This document shows, piece after piece, positions 15,676 to 27,285 of a stretch of 64,000 nt of DNA. Within the stretch, counting starts at the first letter, position 1. Each line of letters starts with the position of its first letter. The notes under the pieces are model-generated. The model was not told the origin of the DNA and did not search any database. It worked only from the letters and a program-made list of their open reading frames with translations. The translations under genes were made by a program, and so were the position numbers. Source of the DNA: Methylocaldum szegediense (lineage in GTDB: Bacteria > Pseudomonadota > Gammaproteobacteria > Methylococcales > Methylococcaceae); contig NZ_OX458333.1 in assembly GCF_949769195.1 (NCBI RefSeq), forward strand, positions 2,852,001 through 2,916,000. The letters run 5' to 3'.

Positions 15676-17364
15676 ATGATACTTGAAACTCTGAGCGCCA
15701 TGCGTGATCTGGGACGGTTACACGATATCGCGTCCATCCTGATCCGCTATGGTTTCGGCGACCTGGTCAGGCGTCTAGGACTTGAACGGCTGCTGGAGAA
15801 AGCCGGACGGGCGCTCAACTGGACCCGTCTCGAAGAACTGCTGCACCTCGATCCTCCGCAACGCGTGCGCAGAGCCCTGGAGGAGATGGGACCAACCTTC
15901 ATCAAGTTCGGACAGATTCTTGCCACCCGCGTGGACTTGTTTCCTCCGGATTGGATCGCCGAATTCGAGAAGCTGCATGATCGCGTGCCGCCGCTTCCCT
16001 TCGAGCGGCTAAGGTCGCAGATCGAGGAAGACTTGAACGGTCCGGTCGACGAAGTCTTTGTCGAGTTCGATGAGACACCCTTAGCCGCCGCGTCCATCGC
16101 CCAGGTCCACCGCGCCCGTCTCCCGGACGGCCAACAGGTGATCGTCAAGATTCGACGCCCTGGCATCCGTCCGACCATTGAGGCCGACCTGCGCCTGCTC
16201 GAGCGGCTCGTTGCCATCGTCGAGCGTGAATTCCCCGATGTCCGTCGATTCCATCCGCAGGAAGTGCTGCGGCAATTTAAGATCTCCCTGCGCAACGAAC
16301 TGGACCTCCTCACCGAGGCACGGAACACGGCGCGAGCCGCTGACAATTTCGCAGACGAACCCGCGATCGTCATACCCAAAGTTTATTGGGAATACTGCGG
16401 CGAGCGGATCAATGTCCAAGAGTATATTGAAGGGATACCGGGGCGGGATTTCAATGCGCTCGACGCCGCTGGGTTGGACCGCAAGGTTCTGGCTCAACGC
16501 GGCGCGGACGCCGTATTGAAAATGGTCCTGATCGACGGTTTTTTCCATGCCGATCCTCATCCCGGCAACTTCATTTATCTTTCCGAGAACCGCCTCGCTT
16601 TCATTGATTTCGGGATGGTCGGATTGCTCTCAGAATCGCGCCGGGACCAGGTGGTCGATATGCTCAACGCCATCGTGGTCCGGGATGCGGCCACGGTAGT
16701 GGATGTACTACTGGACTGGGCGGGCGACGCAGCGCCCAGCACCGAGCGCCTGACCGCCGAGGTAGGCATGTTCATCGATAAATATCACGGTGTCGCGCTC
16801 AAGCAGCTTCGTCTCGGCGACATGCTCACCGAAATGACCAGCCTGATGCGGGATCACCAGCTTACCTTGCCCCCCGATCTGACCATGTTGTTCAAGGCGC
16901 TGATCACGCTCGAAGGCACCGGTCGTCAGCTCGACCCCGATTTCGATATCGTCGCTCAGGCCTCTCCGCTGTTACAACAGGCCAGCGTGCTCCGCTTCCA
17001 TCCGGACACGCTGCTTCGCAAAGGCCAACGCAATCTAATCAGTCTGATGGCGGTCCTGAGCGCCTTACCGCAGGATATCCGCAGGTTGATGAGGCTTCTT
17101 CGAAGCGGTGCCTTCAACATTCACGTGGACCTCAGCCAACTAGACCGCTTCGGGATGCTCATGGACCGGGCAGCGAGTCGGCTAACCGTCGGCATGGTGA
17201 CTGCTTCGCTCATCATAGGCTCGTCTATCGTCATGACGGTCGAAGGCGGCCCCACCTTATTCGGCCTCCCGGCCTTCGGCGTTTTGGGGTTCACCGCCGC
17301 GGGTATCGGTGGATTATGGGTGCTGATTTCGATCTGGAAGACTTCGCGTAAAGGAGAGCCCTAA
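15676..17364 (+). CDS. ABC1/AarF/UbiB atypical kinase family protein
   Basis: A 562-residue membrane-anchored UbiB-family protein. Kinase-like motifs are the KxGQ helix (GPTFIKFGQILATR, about residue 75), the Ala-rich loop (AAASIAQVHRA, about 137), the VKIRRPGI lysine, the HADPHPGNF catalytic loop and the DFGMVG metal site. Two membrane helices close the C-terminus (about 510-550). UbiB is needed for ubiquinone biosynthesis, probably by extracting lipid intermediates. The gene is not beside ubiE/ubiJ, so it may be UbiB itself or a paralogous ABC1 protein. Monocistronic by position. Confidence 0.88.
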   Translation: MILETLSAMRDLGRLHDIASILIRYGFGDLVRRLGLERLLEKAGRALNWTRLEELLHLDPPQRVRRALEEMGPTFIKFGQILATRVDLFPPDWIAEFEKLHDRVPPLPFERLRSQIEEDLNGPVDEVFVEFDETPLAAASIAQVHRARLPDGQQVIVKIRRPGIRPTIEADLRLLERLVAIVEREFPDVRRFHPQEVLRQFKISLRNELDLLTEARNTARAADNFADEPAIVIPKVYWEYCGERINVQEYIEGIPGRDFNALDAAGLDRKVLAQRGADAVLKMVLIDGFFHADPHPGNFIYLSENRLAFIDFGMVGLLSESRRDQVVDMLNAIVVRDAATVVDVLLDWAGDAAPSTERLTAEVGMFIDKYHGVALKQLRLGDMLTEMTSLMRDHQLTLPPDLTMLFKALITLEGTGRQLDPDFDIVAQASPLLQQASVLRFHPDTLLRKGQRNLISLMAVLSALPQDIRRLMRLLRSGAFNIHVDLSQLDRFGMLMDRAASRLTVGMVTASLIIGSSIVMTVEGGPTLFGLPAFGVLGFTAAGIGGLWVLISIWKTSRKGEP

Positions 17365-17407
17365 GTTCGATCAGCTCTTCGAGCCGTTTTTTCTTGCACT
17401 ATCGGAG

Positions 17408-17459
17408 GCCGCCTGCAGCAGAATCGCCGCCGCGATCCGCTCGATTCCTTGCAGGCGGC
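17408..17459. repeat. Inverted repeat between the ABC1 kinase gene and its convergent neighbour
   Basis: GCCGCCTGCA (17408-17417) and TGCAGGCGGC (17450-17459) are perfect 10-base inverted arms with a 32-base loop. It lies between the stops of two convergent genes, a position suited to a two-way terminator, but no T-run is present. Confidence 0.4.
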
Positions 17460-17494
17460 TCTCCATTCGACGCTTCTTAATGACTCATACGATG

Positions 17495-17872
17495 CTATGT
17501 ACCCGAATCCGTTGACGCCGCCGACACATTCTCGATAACGGTGCGGTCGTCGACTTTGAGAAGCGTAATCCCCTGATCCATGACGTAGCGGCATTCGACA
17601 CGCTTTGCCGAGCCGATGTTGTTCCAAATCAGCGTGACATATTTGACGTGATCACTGTCGGATTCAGAAGGGCTATAAGGGCGGCTGCCAACTTCATTCT
17701 TCACCGCCTCGGTACATTTGTCTAAGGCCAAAGTATTCAGCAGGTTCGAGGTTTGCAGGAAAGCGCCCTGCATTTTTTCTTGCGGCGTTTCGCGGGTGGT
17801 GCCGACAATGATAAAACCGGCGATCATGACGATGGCGAACCCGATTGCGGCTTTGACGACGTTCGACTCCAT
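17495..17872 (-). CDS. Small membrane-anchored protein of unknown function
   Basis: A 125-residue protein from the ATG at 17872, which has a GAGAGGA ribosome site; the frame's upstream extension to 17941 lacks one. Residues about 7-25 (VVKAAIGFAIVMIAGFIIVG) form a single membrane helix or uncleaved signal. The rest is a soluble, probably periplasmic domain with two Cys (in LDKCTEAV and RVECRYVMDQG) that could pair. No family recognised. Convergent with the ABC1 kinase gene. Confidence 0.7.
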   Translation of the reverse strand: MESNVVKAAIGFAIVMIAGFIIVGTTRETPQEKMQGAFLQTSNLLNTLALDKCTEAVKNEVGSRPYSPSESDSDHVKYVTLIWNNIGSAKRVECRYVMDQGITLLKVDDRTVIENVSAASTDSGT

Positions 17873-18092
17873 AATTTCCTCTCTTTTTTTGTGGTTAGGA
17901 ACGCAGGCGACTATAGCAAAAAATACGTTACATGACGTCATCGGCCGCTAACTCAACCGCCGCCTCGATCAATTTTTTTCGCGTAATGTGCGTCACTGCG
18001 ATGAAGCATCGGCGAAGGTACCGCCTGCAACCGCGTTTTGCGGCCGCAGGCGAGCGCCACTATGACGTGAGAGATTCCGTATTCGGCAACCG

Positions 18093-20162
<2,070 letters not shown>

Positions 20163-20319
20163 CTTACGGACATGGGGCTAAGCTAAAGCAGAAAAGGGGA
20201 TTTGGCAAGGCGGGGAAGTTCCAGATTGTACGGCGATCGTAACACGTGGTGATCACCGGCCGCAGCCTAGATTCATCCGGGGAAAAAATTGACGTACACA
20301 GATCGCCGAGGAGGCATCG

Positions 20320-20499
20320 ATGGAAACGGTGATCGAACGTGTCATACGCACCTTTAACGGATACGGCTATGCTGTCGCAGGCGTCGTCATCGGCTTTTTC
20401 GACGACCCCGAGCAGGCGCAGGCATACGCCATTCAGATCATCAATCTGACCCATTACCAAGTCGCTGTTTTCGGGAGTCAGTTGACGCTCGTGCTCTGA
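20320..20499 (+). CDS. Small protein of unknown function (59 residues)
   Basis: ATG 20320 to TGA 20497-20499. The product begins METVIERVIRTFNGYGYAVA and ends in QLTLVL. A GAGGAGG ribosome site (20308-20314) with 5-base spacing supports translation. The sequence is a plausible mixed alpha/beta fold, with a hydrophobic GVVIGFF segment too short for a membrane helix. It lies between thiC and a convergent unknown gene. No family recognised. Confidence 0.5.
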   Translation: METVIERVIRTFNGYGYAVAGVVIGFFDDPEQAQAYAIQIINLTHYQVAVFGSQLTLVL

Positions 20500-20531
20500 G
20501 ATGCTTGAGACCCGGAACGCGCCCTCCGGCC

Positions 20532-20957
20532 CTACCAGCTGTGGATGGCCGTGCGCACGGATCTCGGACGGGAAAGCACCAATCCACGCGACATGAACCA
20601 GAACCGCCAGACCGGTTCCGGAATTTCCGGCAGAATCTGGTATCGAAGCATTGGGTCGAGGCGCACTCGCGGCTCGAATGCATCGTAGGCGAGCAGATCT
20701 TCGATCGTGACTTGACGGGCGTGGAACCGGTTTGTAGAGATCGGAGCGATTAGCAGACGCCCATAGCGGAGGTCGGTAGCGGTCAACACCAACGAGAGCT
20801 TGCCGTCGACGGTATCGTTACCGTCGAGCAGGCGTCCGTTCGCATCGAACCAATAGCCGCTGGTCTCGAAAGCGATATCGGCGGCACCCTCGAAACGCAA
20901 GTGAAACGTATAAACCGCCAGCTCTGACCCATTCTCGTTTTTGAGATTTGTCTTCAT
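20532..20957 (-). CDS. Hypothetical protein (141 residues)
   Basis: A soluble protein with no signal peptide. The N-terminal 90 residues alternate hydrophobic and polar in a beta-rich pattern (AVYTFHLRFEGAADIAF, GKLSLVLTATDLRYG). The C-terminal part has aromatic-rich PEIPEPVWRFWFMSRG, which looks conserved-type. The ATG at 20957 has no strong ribosome site. No family recognised. It is convergent with the 59-residue gene and divergent from the cyclase gene. Confidence 0.6.
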   Translation of the reverse strand: MKTNLKNENGSELAVYTFHLRFEGAADIAFETSGYWFDANGRLLDGNDTVDGKLSLVLTATDLRYGRLLIAPISTNRFHARQVTIEDLLAYDAFEPRVRLDPMLRYQILPEIPEPVWRFWFMSRGLVLSRPRSVRTAIHSW

Positions 20958-21249
20958 CGGTTCCCCCCAAGACTTCGTTTCACAACAAACTAAGACGAGA
21001 CCGATGATAATTCCGTGACATATTTCCCAAATTCACTCCGTATAATGTAGCGGGCTCCTTGGAAAAAAGACGAGCGGGCGGAACTCCCGGCCGTCGTAGC
21101 CCGTTTTCGAGAGCTCCCGGGTGACAAGCTTCGGGGCAGCGGATTTTTGGGATCGGGACGTTCTCCAGCTCGAGAAATTTGATTGTCGTGACTTCAGCGA
21201 ATTTCCGTTCAGCCCCTCAGAGTGCCTATAATTGCGCTCGATTCGCCTC

Positions 21250-23499
21250 ATGAGCATGCAACGCTGGCGGCGGGTGCTTGGGTGCCTTAAATGCGGTCGT
21301 ATGCCGCTCGTGATCGCGCTCAGCGGGTTGCTGCTCAACCTTCTGCCCGCTCTGACACCGGTCCAGGAAAGATTCGATCTCGGCCTGCTCTATCGCCTCA
21401 GGGGCCCAGACAAACCTCCCGAGGATATCGTGATCGTCGGCATCGATCACGAATCCGCGCTGCGTCTGCAGACACCGAACGATCCCCAGTCGTGGCCTCG
21501 CCGGCTCAACGCGGAGGTCATACGCAATATTCAGGCATCGAACGCCGAACTTCTCGCGTTCAATGTTTTCTTTTTCAGTCCCTCTCCCGATCCCGACGAC
21601 GACCGAATCATGGCCGAGGCCATGCGCCAGATGGGACGTGTCGTGCTTACCGATTACGTCAAGCCCCGCCAGGTTTCCCCGGGCGTTTACTTGGAATCGG
21701 TGGTGCACTCCACGGATCAACTCGCCGATGCGGCTCTGGCCACCGCGCCGTTCTTGTTGCCGAAGGGAGATAACGGGATAAACCGGTTTCTGACCTTCTT
21801 CGGCGGAGATAGCCAAGCAACTTTGCCCACGCGACTGCTCTTGGCCTATGTTCTGCGTACGGCCCACGACGATCTGATCGGCACTTTCGAGAAGGTTGCA
21901 CCCGATATCGCTGGCTTCTTAAAGATTCAGCCGACCCAGCGCGAGCAATTCGACGCCGTGCAAAGAGAGCTCAGTGCGCTGCTCCAGTCACGACCGGATC
22001 TGCTCCCGGCACTCATCGAAAACCTTAAACAGAGCTCGATGCCGGCGAAAACGCGCCGGATGCTGGGCGGCTTGTTTCGCGCTCATGAAAATGGACGCTG
22101 GCGGTATTTCAATTTTTACGGCCCTGCCCGCACCTTTCCGACGATTCCTTATTACCGGCTTGCCGGGCCACCATCCGAGGACATCACGAGAGAACTCGAA
22201 CGGAAAATCGTTTTAGTCGGCTATCTCGAAGATTTTCAGCCGGAAAATACCGAAGGACTGTTCGATTCCCCGTATTCCACCGTCAGTTCCGTGGAATTGG
22301 CAGCGACAGCCTTGGCCAACCTACTCGAAGACAAGACGGTGCTGCCGGCGTTCACACCGCTGAGAGAGTTTTTCTGGCTGTTCCTTTGGGGTCTTATACT
22401 CGGCTTTTGCGCTCAATTACTCCCCCTTCCACAAGCCCTGGTCACGATCTCGGCGCTAAGCGGCGGATATTTGTTGGCAGCATGGACACTGTTCCAGGCC
22501 GGCGGCCTGTGGCTGCCGCTCTTCATACCGCTGATTTGGCTGGCGCCGACCGCCGCCGTGGGCAGCGTAATAGTCAGCCATCTGCGGCGGGTCCGGCGCG
22601 AAGAAAAAATTCAGTCGGTGATCGAGCGCTTTATCCCCGTGGACGTGTTTAGCCACTTGACCCGTGACGAAGACATGAAGGCATTGCCGTCCTACGGACG
22701 CCTCACCCACGGGATCTGCCTCGCCACCGACGCCGGGCGCTACTCGTCTCTGGCCGAAACCATGGAGCCTATGGCGCTCGCCGACCTGATGAACGAATAC
22801 TACCGGGTCATCTTCCAGCCCGTGTCTCACCATGGCGGATGGATCTCCGACGTGATCGGCGACGCCATGCTGGCAATTTGGATCGCCGAGGAAAGCGATC
22901 TCAAAACGAGACGCAGCGTGCTCCAGGCTGCTTTGGAAATCCAACAGGCAGTCCGAAGATTCGAACAGAATCGCCGCATCGATTTTCCAGTGCGGATCGG
23001 CATTCATTGCGGCGAACTCCGGATCGGTTACGTCGGCACCGACAGCCGCGGCGAAATCCGGGCGGTGGGCGACACAGTCAACATCGCCGCGCGCCTGGAG
23101 GCATTGAACAAGCTGCTCGGCACCGAAATCCTGGTGTCGGAAGCAGTATTGGCGGATATCGCCGAGCCGCGAGCGAGACGTCTAGGTCGGTTTCTCCTGG
23201 CCGGAAAAACAAAGCCGGTATCGGTCGCCCAATTACTGTCCTGCCCGGAGGTGGAAATATCCCGTTACCAAGAGTGCGAGGCCCGTTTTCAGATTGCCTT
23301 GAAGCATTTCGAAGCGGAGCGGTGGCCCGAAGCCTATGCCGCTTTCAGCCAGCTTGTCTTAGAATTGCCCGACGATGGGCCGGCACGGTTTTTTCTCAAG
23401 ACCTGCGAAGCGCGTCTACGAGGAGTGCTTCCGCCGGGCCCCGAGGCGCTGGGCATTCGCGTCGAAAAATCCGACCCTGCGCATCCGTTGACCAAGTGA
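21250..23499 (+). CDS. CHASE2-domain class III adenylate/guanylate cyclase
   Basis: About 749 residues from the ATG at 21250 (a second ATG is two codons on). An N-terminal helix leads into an extracytoplasmic CHASE2 sensor (about 30-330, with PEDIVIVGIDHESALRL and TFPTIPYYRL). Three membrane helices follow (about 365-445). The cyclase domain starts about residue 482: metal-binding Asp residues are in LATDAGRYSSLAE and SDVIGDAMLAIW, and the VGDTVNIAARLEALNK segment holds the base-contacting Asp and the catalytic Asn/Arg pair, so it should be active. A short helical tail looks TPR-like. A TATAAT lies at 21041. The next gene encodes a FecR-TPR-barrel protein. Confidence 0.92.
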   Translation: MSMQRWRRVLGCLKCGRMPLVIALSGLLLNLLPALTPVQERFDLGLLYRLRGPDKPPEDIVIVGIDHESALRLQTPNDPQSWPRRLNAEVIRNIQASNAELLAFNVFFFSPSPDPDDDRIMAEAMRQMGRVVLTDYVKPRQVSPGVYLESVVHSTDQLADAALATAPFLLPKGDNGINRFLTFFGGDSQATLPTRLLLAYVLRTAHDDLIGTFEKVAPDIAGFLKIQPTQREQFDAVQRELSALLQSRPDLLPALIENLKQSSMPAKTRRMLGGLFRAHENGRWRYFNFYGPARTFPTIPYYRLAGPPSEDITRELERKIVLVGYLEDFQPENTEGLFDSPYSTVSSVELAATALANLLEDKTVLPAFTPLREFFWLFLWGLILGFCAQLLPLPQALVTISALSGGYLLAAWTLFQAGGLWLPLFIPLIWLAPTAAVGSVIVSHLRRVRREEKIQSVIERFIPVDVFSHLTRDEDMKALPSYGRLTHGICLATDAGRYSSLAETMEPMALADLMNEYYRVIFQPVSHHGGWISDVIGDAMLAIWIAEESDLKTRRSVLQAALEIQQAVRRFEQNRRIDFPVRIGIHCGELRIGYVGTDSRGEIRAVGDTVNIAARLEALNKLLGTEILVSEAVLADIAEPRARRLGRFLLAGKTKPVSVAQLLSCPEVEISRYQECEARFQIALKHFEAERWPEAYAAFSQLVLELPDDGPARFFLKTCEARLRGVLPPGPEALGIRVEKSDPAHPLTK

Positions 23500-23883
23500 T
23501 TCGGCACAGCAAGCAGGCTTCTACATAGGGCGGCTCCGGCACGCTTAGCGGATCACGGACTTTCGCAATATTCTCGAGGGGGAGTTAGCGGGCGGCAATA
23601 GACACGGTACGCCGTGGCTAATCTGTAGCATTTGATGACTTCGACGGGACGAGTAAGGGAATTTTCACGGTTTAGCTCGTCGGTCATTGTCGAAGAATGA
23701 GATCGGCGCGAAAATTGCGTCGCCTGCGCAAAGGCACCTAACCATTGTGCGTCGACTTTCCTTTATCGTCCTACCAGATTTTCCTTGGGGGTTTTTCCTT
23801 TCGGGCGGCGGTTGGCTAGGCTCGGGAAAGAAACAAGAGCGTAACTACACTAACAATAACTCAAAAACATTTAGCGCAGCTCG
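23500..23883. other. Intergenic region before the FecR-TPR-barrel gene
   Basis: 384 bases without a supported gene. A TTG-started frame (23687-23911) runs into the next gene but has no ribosome site and reads as low-quality sequence. The region probably holds the promoter of the gene at 23884; no clear promoter hexamers were found. Confidence 0.45.
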
Positions 23884-26800
23884 ATGCAAAAATCAGCCAG
23901 ATTGTTCCTGACCGTCGCTGTCGCGCTCGTCGCAAGCCGCAACGGCATCGCCGCCACCTGCGAACAATGGGCCGCTAGGCTGGTTTCGGCGCAGGGCCAG
24001 GTCGAAATTCAGCCGTCGGGAAAGCCATCATGGACACCGGTGGAAGCCGAACAGGTCTTTTGCCCCGGCGACAAAATCCGAACCATGATTCGCAGCCGCG
24101 CATCGCTGCTGCTGCCGAATCAAACTTATATTTCGCTAGATCAGGACACCACCGTGGTGTTCTCCAAGGTGAAGGCGGAAGAGCCGTCTTGGCTCGAACT
24201 GCTCACCGGCGCCTTATACGCCCGCAGCCGAACGCCTAAGCCCCTCGATATCCGGACCCCTTTCATCAATGCCGCCATCAAGGGCACTGAGTTCCTCATC
24301 AAGGCCGGGCCGCAAGGCGCTCAAGTCACGGTATTCGAAGGCGAAGTCGAAACCTCGAACGCCGCCGGGCGGATCGTGCTCAAAGACGGCCAAACTGCCG
24401 TTGCCGCTCGCGACGAAGCGCCGCACTTGGCACTGGAAATGCGTCCGGAAGACAGCGTCCAATGGGCGCTTTATTTTCCACCGCTGGTGGATTACACCGC
24501 CTTGCAGGCGCGAACCCGCGATCCAGACATCGCCGAAGGCATTCGCCGTTACGCCGACGGCGATGTCGCCGGAGCCCTGGCCGTGTTGGACAAGGTCCCG
24601 GAAGCAAGCCGCGATGCCGATTTCGCCGCGCTATATGCTGGCCTGCTGTTGAGCGTGGGACGGGTGGACGAAGCGGAACCGCTGCTGGCCATGTATATGG
24701 GCGAGAAAACGCCCGCACCCATCGATGCCTTGCGCTCGGTCATCGCCCTGGCCCGCAACCAGAAATCCGAAGCGCTTCGCCTCGCGAACGCGGCGGTTCA
24801 AACCGATCCCGCTTCGGCTTCGGGCTGGATGGCGCAATCCTACGCGCGCCAAGCCGACTTCGATCTCGAAGGTGCGCTCGAAAGCATCGACCACGCGGCT
24901 CGCCTCGACAGCAACGACGCGCTGGTCCAGGCGCGCCGCGCCGAGCTGCTGGCCGGCCTCGGCCGCTGGTCCGAGGCGCGCAAGGCCGCCGAAAACGCGG
25001 TTCGGATCAACCCGCGCCATCCCCGCGCCCATGTCGTCTTGGGCTTCGTCGAACTCATGGACGGGGACACGTCCGAAGCGCTGGCGAGCTTCCGCAAAGG
25101 AACCGAGCTGGATTCGGCCGATCCCCTGGCCCGCTTCGGCACGGGGATGGCCCTGGTCCGGCGGGGCGAGCTGAAGGAGGGCACGGCCGCTATCGAAACT
25201 GCCGCCAGCCTGGACCCCAGCGACGCCCTGATCCGCAGCTATCTCGGCAAGGCCTATTACGAACAAAAACGCAATGCAGTCGCCGAAAAACAGTTCGATC
25301 TCGCCAAAAGCTTCGATCCCAAGGACCCTACGCCTTGGTTTTACGAGGCCATTAAAAAGCAGACCGAAAACCGGCCGGTGGAAGCGTTCAAGGAGCTGCA
25401 GCGGGCGATCGAGCTGAACGACAACCGCGCGGTCTACCGCTCCAAGCTTGCCCTGGACGACGATCTCGCCGCACGCAGCGCCGCTCTGGGTCGCATCTAT
25501 ACCGACCTCGGCTTCGGCCAGCGCGCCGTGGTCGAAGGCTGGCGCTCGCTCAGCGTCGAGCCGGGCAATTATTCGGCACACCGGCTGCTGGCCGACACCT
25601 ACTCCTCGCTGCCGCGGCACGAGATCGCCCGCGCCAGCGAAGTGCTGCAATCCCAGTTGCTGCAACCGATCAACACCACCCCGATACAACCCCATTTGGC
25701 GGAGGCCCGGCTGCTGATCCCGGACGGCGCAGGACCTTCGCGGCTTTCGTTCAACGAGTTCAATCCCATGTTCACCCGTGACCGCTTCAGCTTCCAGGCC
25801 TCCGGCATTGCGGGCAGCAACGATACCTTCGGGGAAGAGCTCGTGCATTCTGGGCTTTGGGACAAATTCTCCTACAGCCTAGGCCAGTTTCATTACGAAA
25901 CCAATGGCTTCCGCAAGAACAACGACTTGCGCCAGGACATTTACAACGTCTTCGCCCAAGGCATGGTCAGCCCTGACTTAAGCATTCAGGCCGAATACCG
26001 CCACCGGCATCTGGAGCATGGCGATTTACTTTTCAATGGTGACCTGCTGAAAGCTTTCGACGACAGCTTCAGGCGCGAAGTAACCACCGATAGCGTACGC
26101 GCCGGCCTCCGTTATTCGCCCACTGTGAATTCCGACCTGATACTTTCGGCCATGTATCTGGATACGGTGCGGAACCTACAACAACGACCCGTCTTGTCGC
26201 CCTTCATACCCCCGGTGGATTACTCGGATATCATGGACCAGCGAGGTTTCATCGGCGAAGCCCAATTTATTTACCGGCGCGACCGCTTTGATTTAATCCT
26301 CGGCGCCGGCCGTCGCGACATCTCCGCCGATTTCTCGGCCGATTTTGGCTTTTCTCGGCCACGGATCGCTTATGACATCCGGCATACCAACGCATATCTC
26401 TATTCCCATATTCGTTTTCCGGGCACCATGACCTGGACGCTAGGGGTCAGCTACGATTCGTCCCACAATCAATGGTACGTCGATTACAACCAGCTCAGCC
26501 CGAAGCTGGGTTTGATCTGGGAGTTCACGCCGGATACGATCCTGCGCGTTGCGGCATTTCGCACGTTCGATCGAGGCATCGAGGAGGACGCGACTATCGA
26601 GCCAACCCAGGTCGCCGGATTCAACCAGTTCTTCGACGGTTATGCTGCCACGGATGCCCGGCGTTACGGCGTGGGGCTGGACCACAAATTTTCGTCCAAT
26701 CTCATGGTTGGCTTGGAGGCTTCGTTGCGGGACGTCATGACTCCGGTCGTTTCCGAGGCGAAGCTGGATGCCGAAAGCGAAATCTCTAAACAGGAGGAAA

Positions 26801-27237
26801 TGCTATATCGCGCCTACGGTTACTGGGCGATCAACGACTCCTTCGCAGCCAGCCTCGAATATCAGTTTGACATTTTTTCTATAGACAAGTTGACGATCTA
26901 TCAGAATCATCTCGCCCCCCTAAGTCTTAGCTATTTTCATCCCTCGGGCCTGTCGAGTACAGTTACAGTCACCTATGTCAATCAGCAAGCCTATGAGGGC
27001 AAAGATGAATCCAAAAAGGGTCACGACGACAACCAATTTGCGTTGCTCGATTTTTCCCTGAAATATCGTTTACCCTATCGCTACGGTACGGCAGGATTTG
27101 TCGTCAAGAACCTGCTGAATCAACGATTCGATTTCTGGGGGCAGAACGCCCGCGGTCTTCGAACGGGGCGTCTGGAGGAAACGCCTTTGTTTATTCCGGA
27201 AAGGACTATGTTTTTTCAACTAACGTTGGCATTCTGA
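23884..27237 (+). CDS. FecR domain, TPR repeats and outer-membrane beta-barrel fusion
   Basis: An 1117-residue exported protein. A signal peptide spans about 1-23 (ending GIAA). A FecR-type periplasmic domain follows (about 30-170; LVSAQGQVEIQPSG, PNQTYISLDQDT, TPFINAAIKGTEF, VTVFEGEVE). Roughly ten TPR-like helical hairpins fill 215-590 (such as ADGDVAGALAVLDKVPE and NPRHPRAHVVLGFVELMDGD). The last 480 residues are beta-barrel-like, alternating strands ending in a terminal Phe (FFQLTLAF), the outer-membrane insertion signal. It follows the CHASE2 cyclase gene, and FecR/TPR and CHASE2 cyclase genes often occur together. It may be a scaffold, secretion pore or sensor; the role is unknown. Confidence 0.8.
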   Translation: MQKSARLFLTVAVALVASRNGIAATCEQWAARLVSAQGQVEIQPSGKPSWTPVEAEQVFCPGDKIRTMIRSRASLLLPNQTYISLDQDTTVVFSKVKAEEPSWLELLTGALYARSRTPKPLDIRTPFINAAIKGTEFLIKAGPQGAQVTVFEGEVETSNAAGRIVLKDGQTAVAARDEAPHLALEMRPEDSVQWALYFPPLVDYTALQARTRDPDIAEGIRRYADGDVAGALAVLDKVPEASRDADFAALYAGLLLSVGRVDEAEPLLAMYMGEKTPAPIDALRSVIALARNQKSEALRLANAAVQTDPASASGWMAQSYARQADFDLEGALESIDHAARLDSNDALVQARRAELLAGLGRWSEARKAAENAVRINPRHPRAHVVLGFVELMDGDTSEALASFRKGTELDSADPLARFGTGMALVRRGELKEGTAAIETAASLDPSDALIRSYLGKAYYEQKRNAVAEKQFDLAKSFDPKDPTPWFYEAIKKQTENRPVEAFKELQRAIELNDNRAVYRSKLALDDDLAARSAALGRIYTDLGFGQRAVVEGWRSLSVEPGNYSAHRLLADTYSSLPRHEIARASEVLQSQLLQPINTTPIQPHLAEARLLIPDGAGPSRLSFNEFNPMFTRDRFSFQASGIAGSNDTFGEELVHSGLWDKFSYSLGQFHYETNGFRKNNDLRQDIYNVFAQGMVSPDLSIQAEYRHRHLEHGDLLFNGDLLKAFDDSFRREVTTDSVRAGLRYSPTVNSDLILSAMYLDTVRNLQQRPVLSPFIPPVDYSDIMDQRGFIGEAQFIYRRDRFDLILGAGRRDISADFSADFGFSRPRIAYDIRHTNAYLYSHIRFPGTMTWTLGVSYDSSHNQWYVDYNQLSPKLGLIWEFTPDTILRVAAFRTFDRGIEEDATIEPTQVAGFNQFFDGYAATDARRYGVGLDHKFSSNLMVGLEASLRDVMTPVVSEAKLDAESEISKQEEMLYRAYGYWAINDSFAASLEYQFDIFSIDKLTIYQNHLAPLSLSYFHPSGLSSTVTVTYVNQQAYEGKDESKKGHDDNQFALLDFSLKYRLPYRYGTAGFVVKNLLNQRFDFWGQNARGLRTGRLEETPLFIPERTMFFQLTLAF

Positions 27238-27285
27238 GGATATAGTAGCAATCTCCCGGAATGCACGCCCAATAGGGAGGGATGT

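Noticed and set aside
24631-25848. 405-residue minus-strand frame across the FecR-TPR-barrel gene
   Set aside because: It is antisense to the clear TPR region; long antisense frames are common in GC-rich coding DNA and the product has no recognisable domain.
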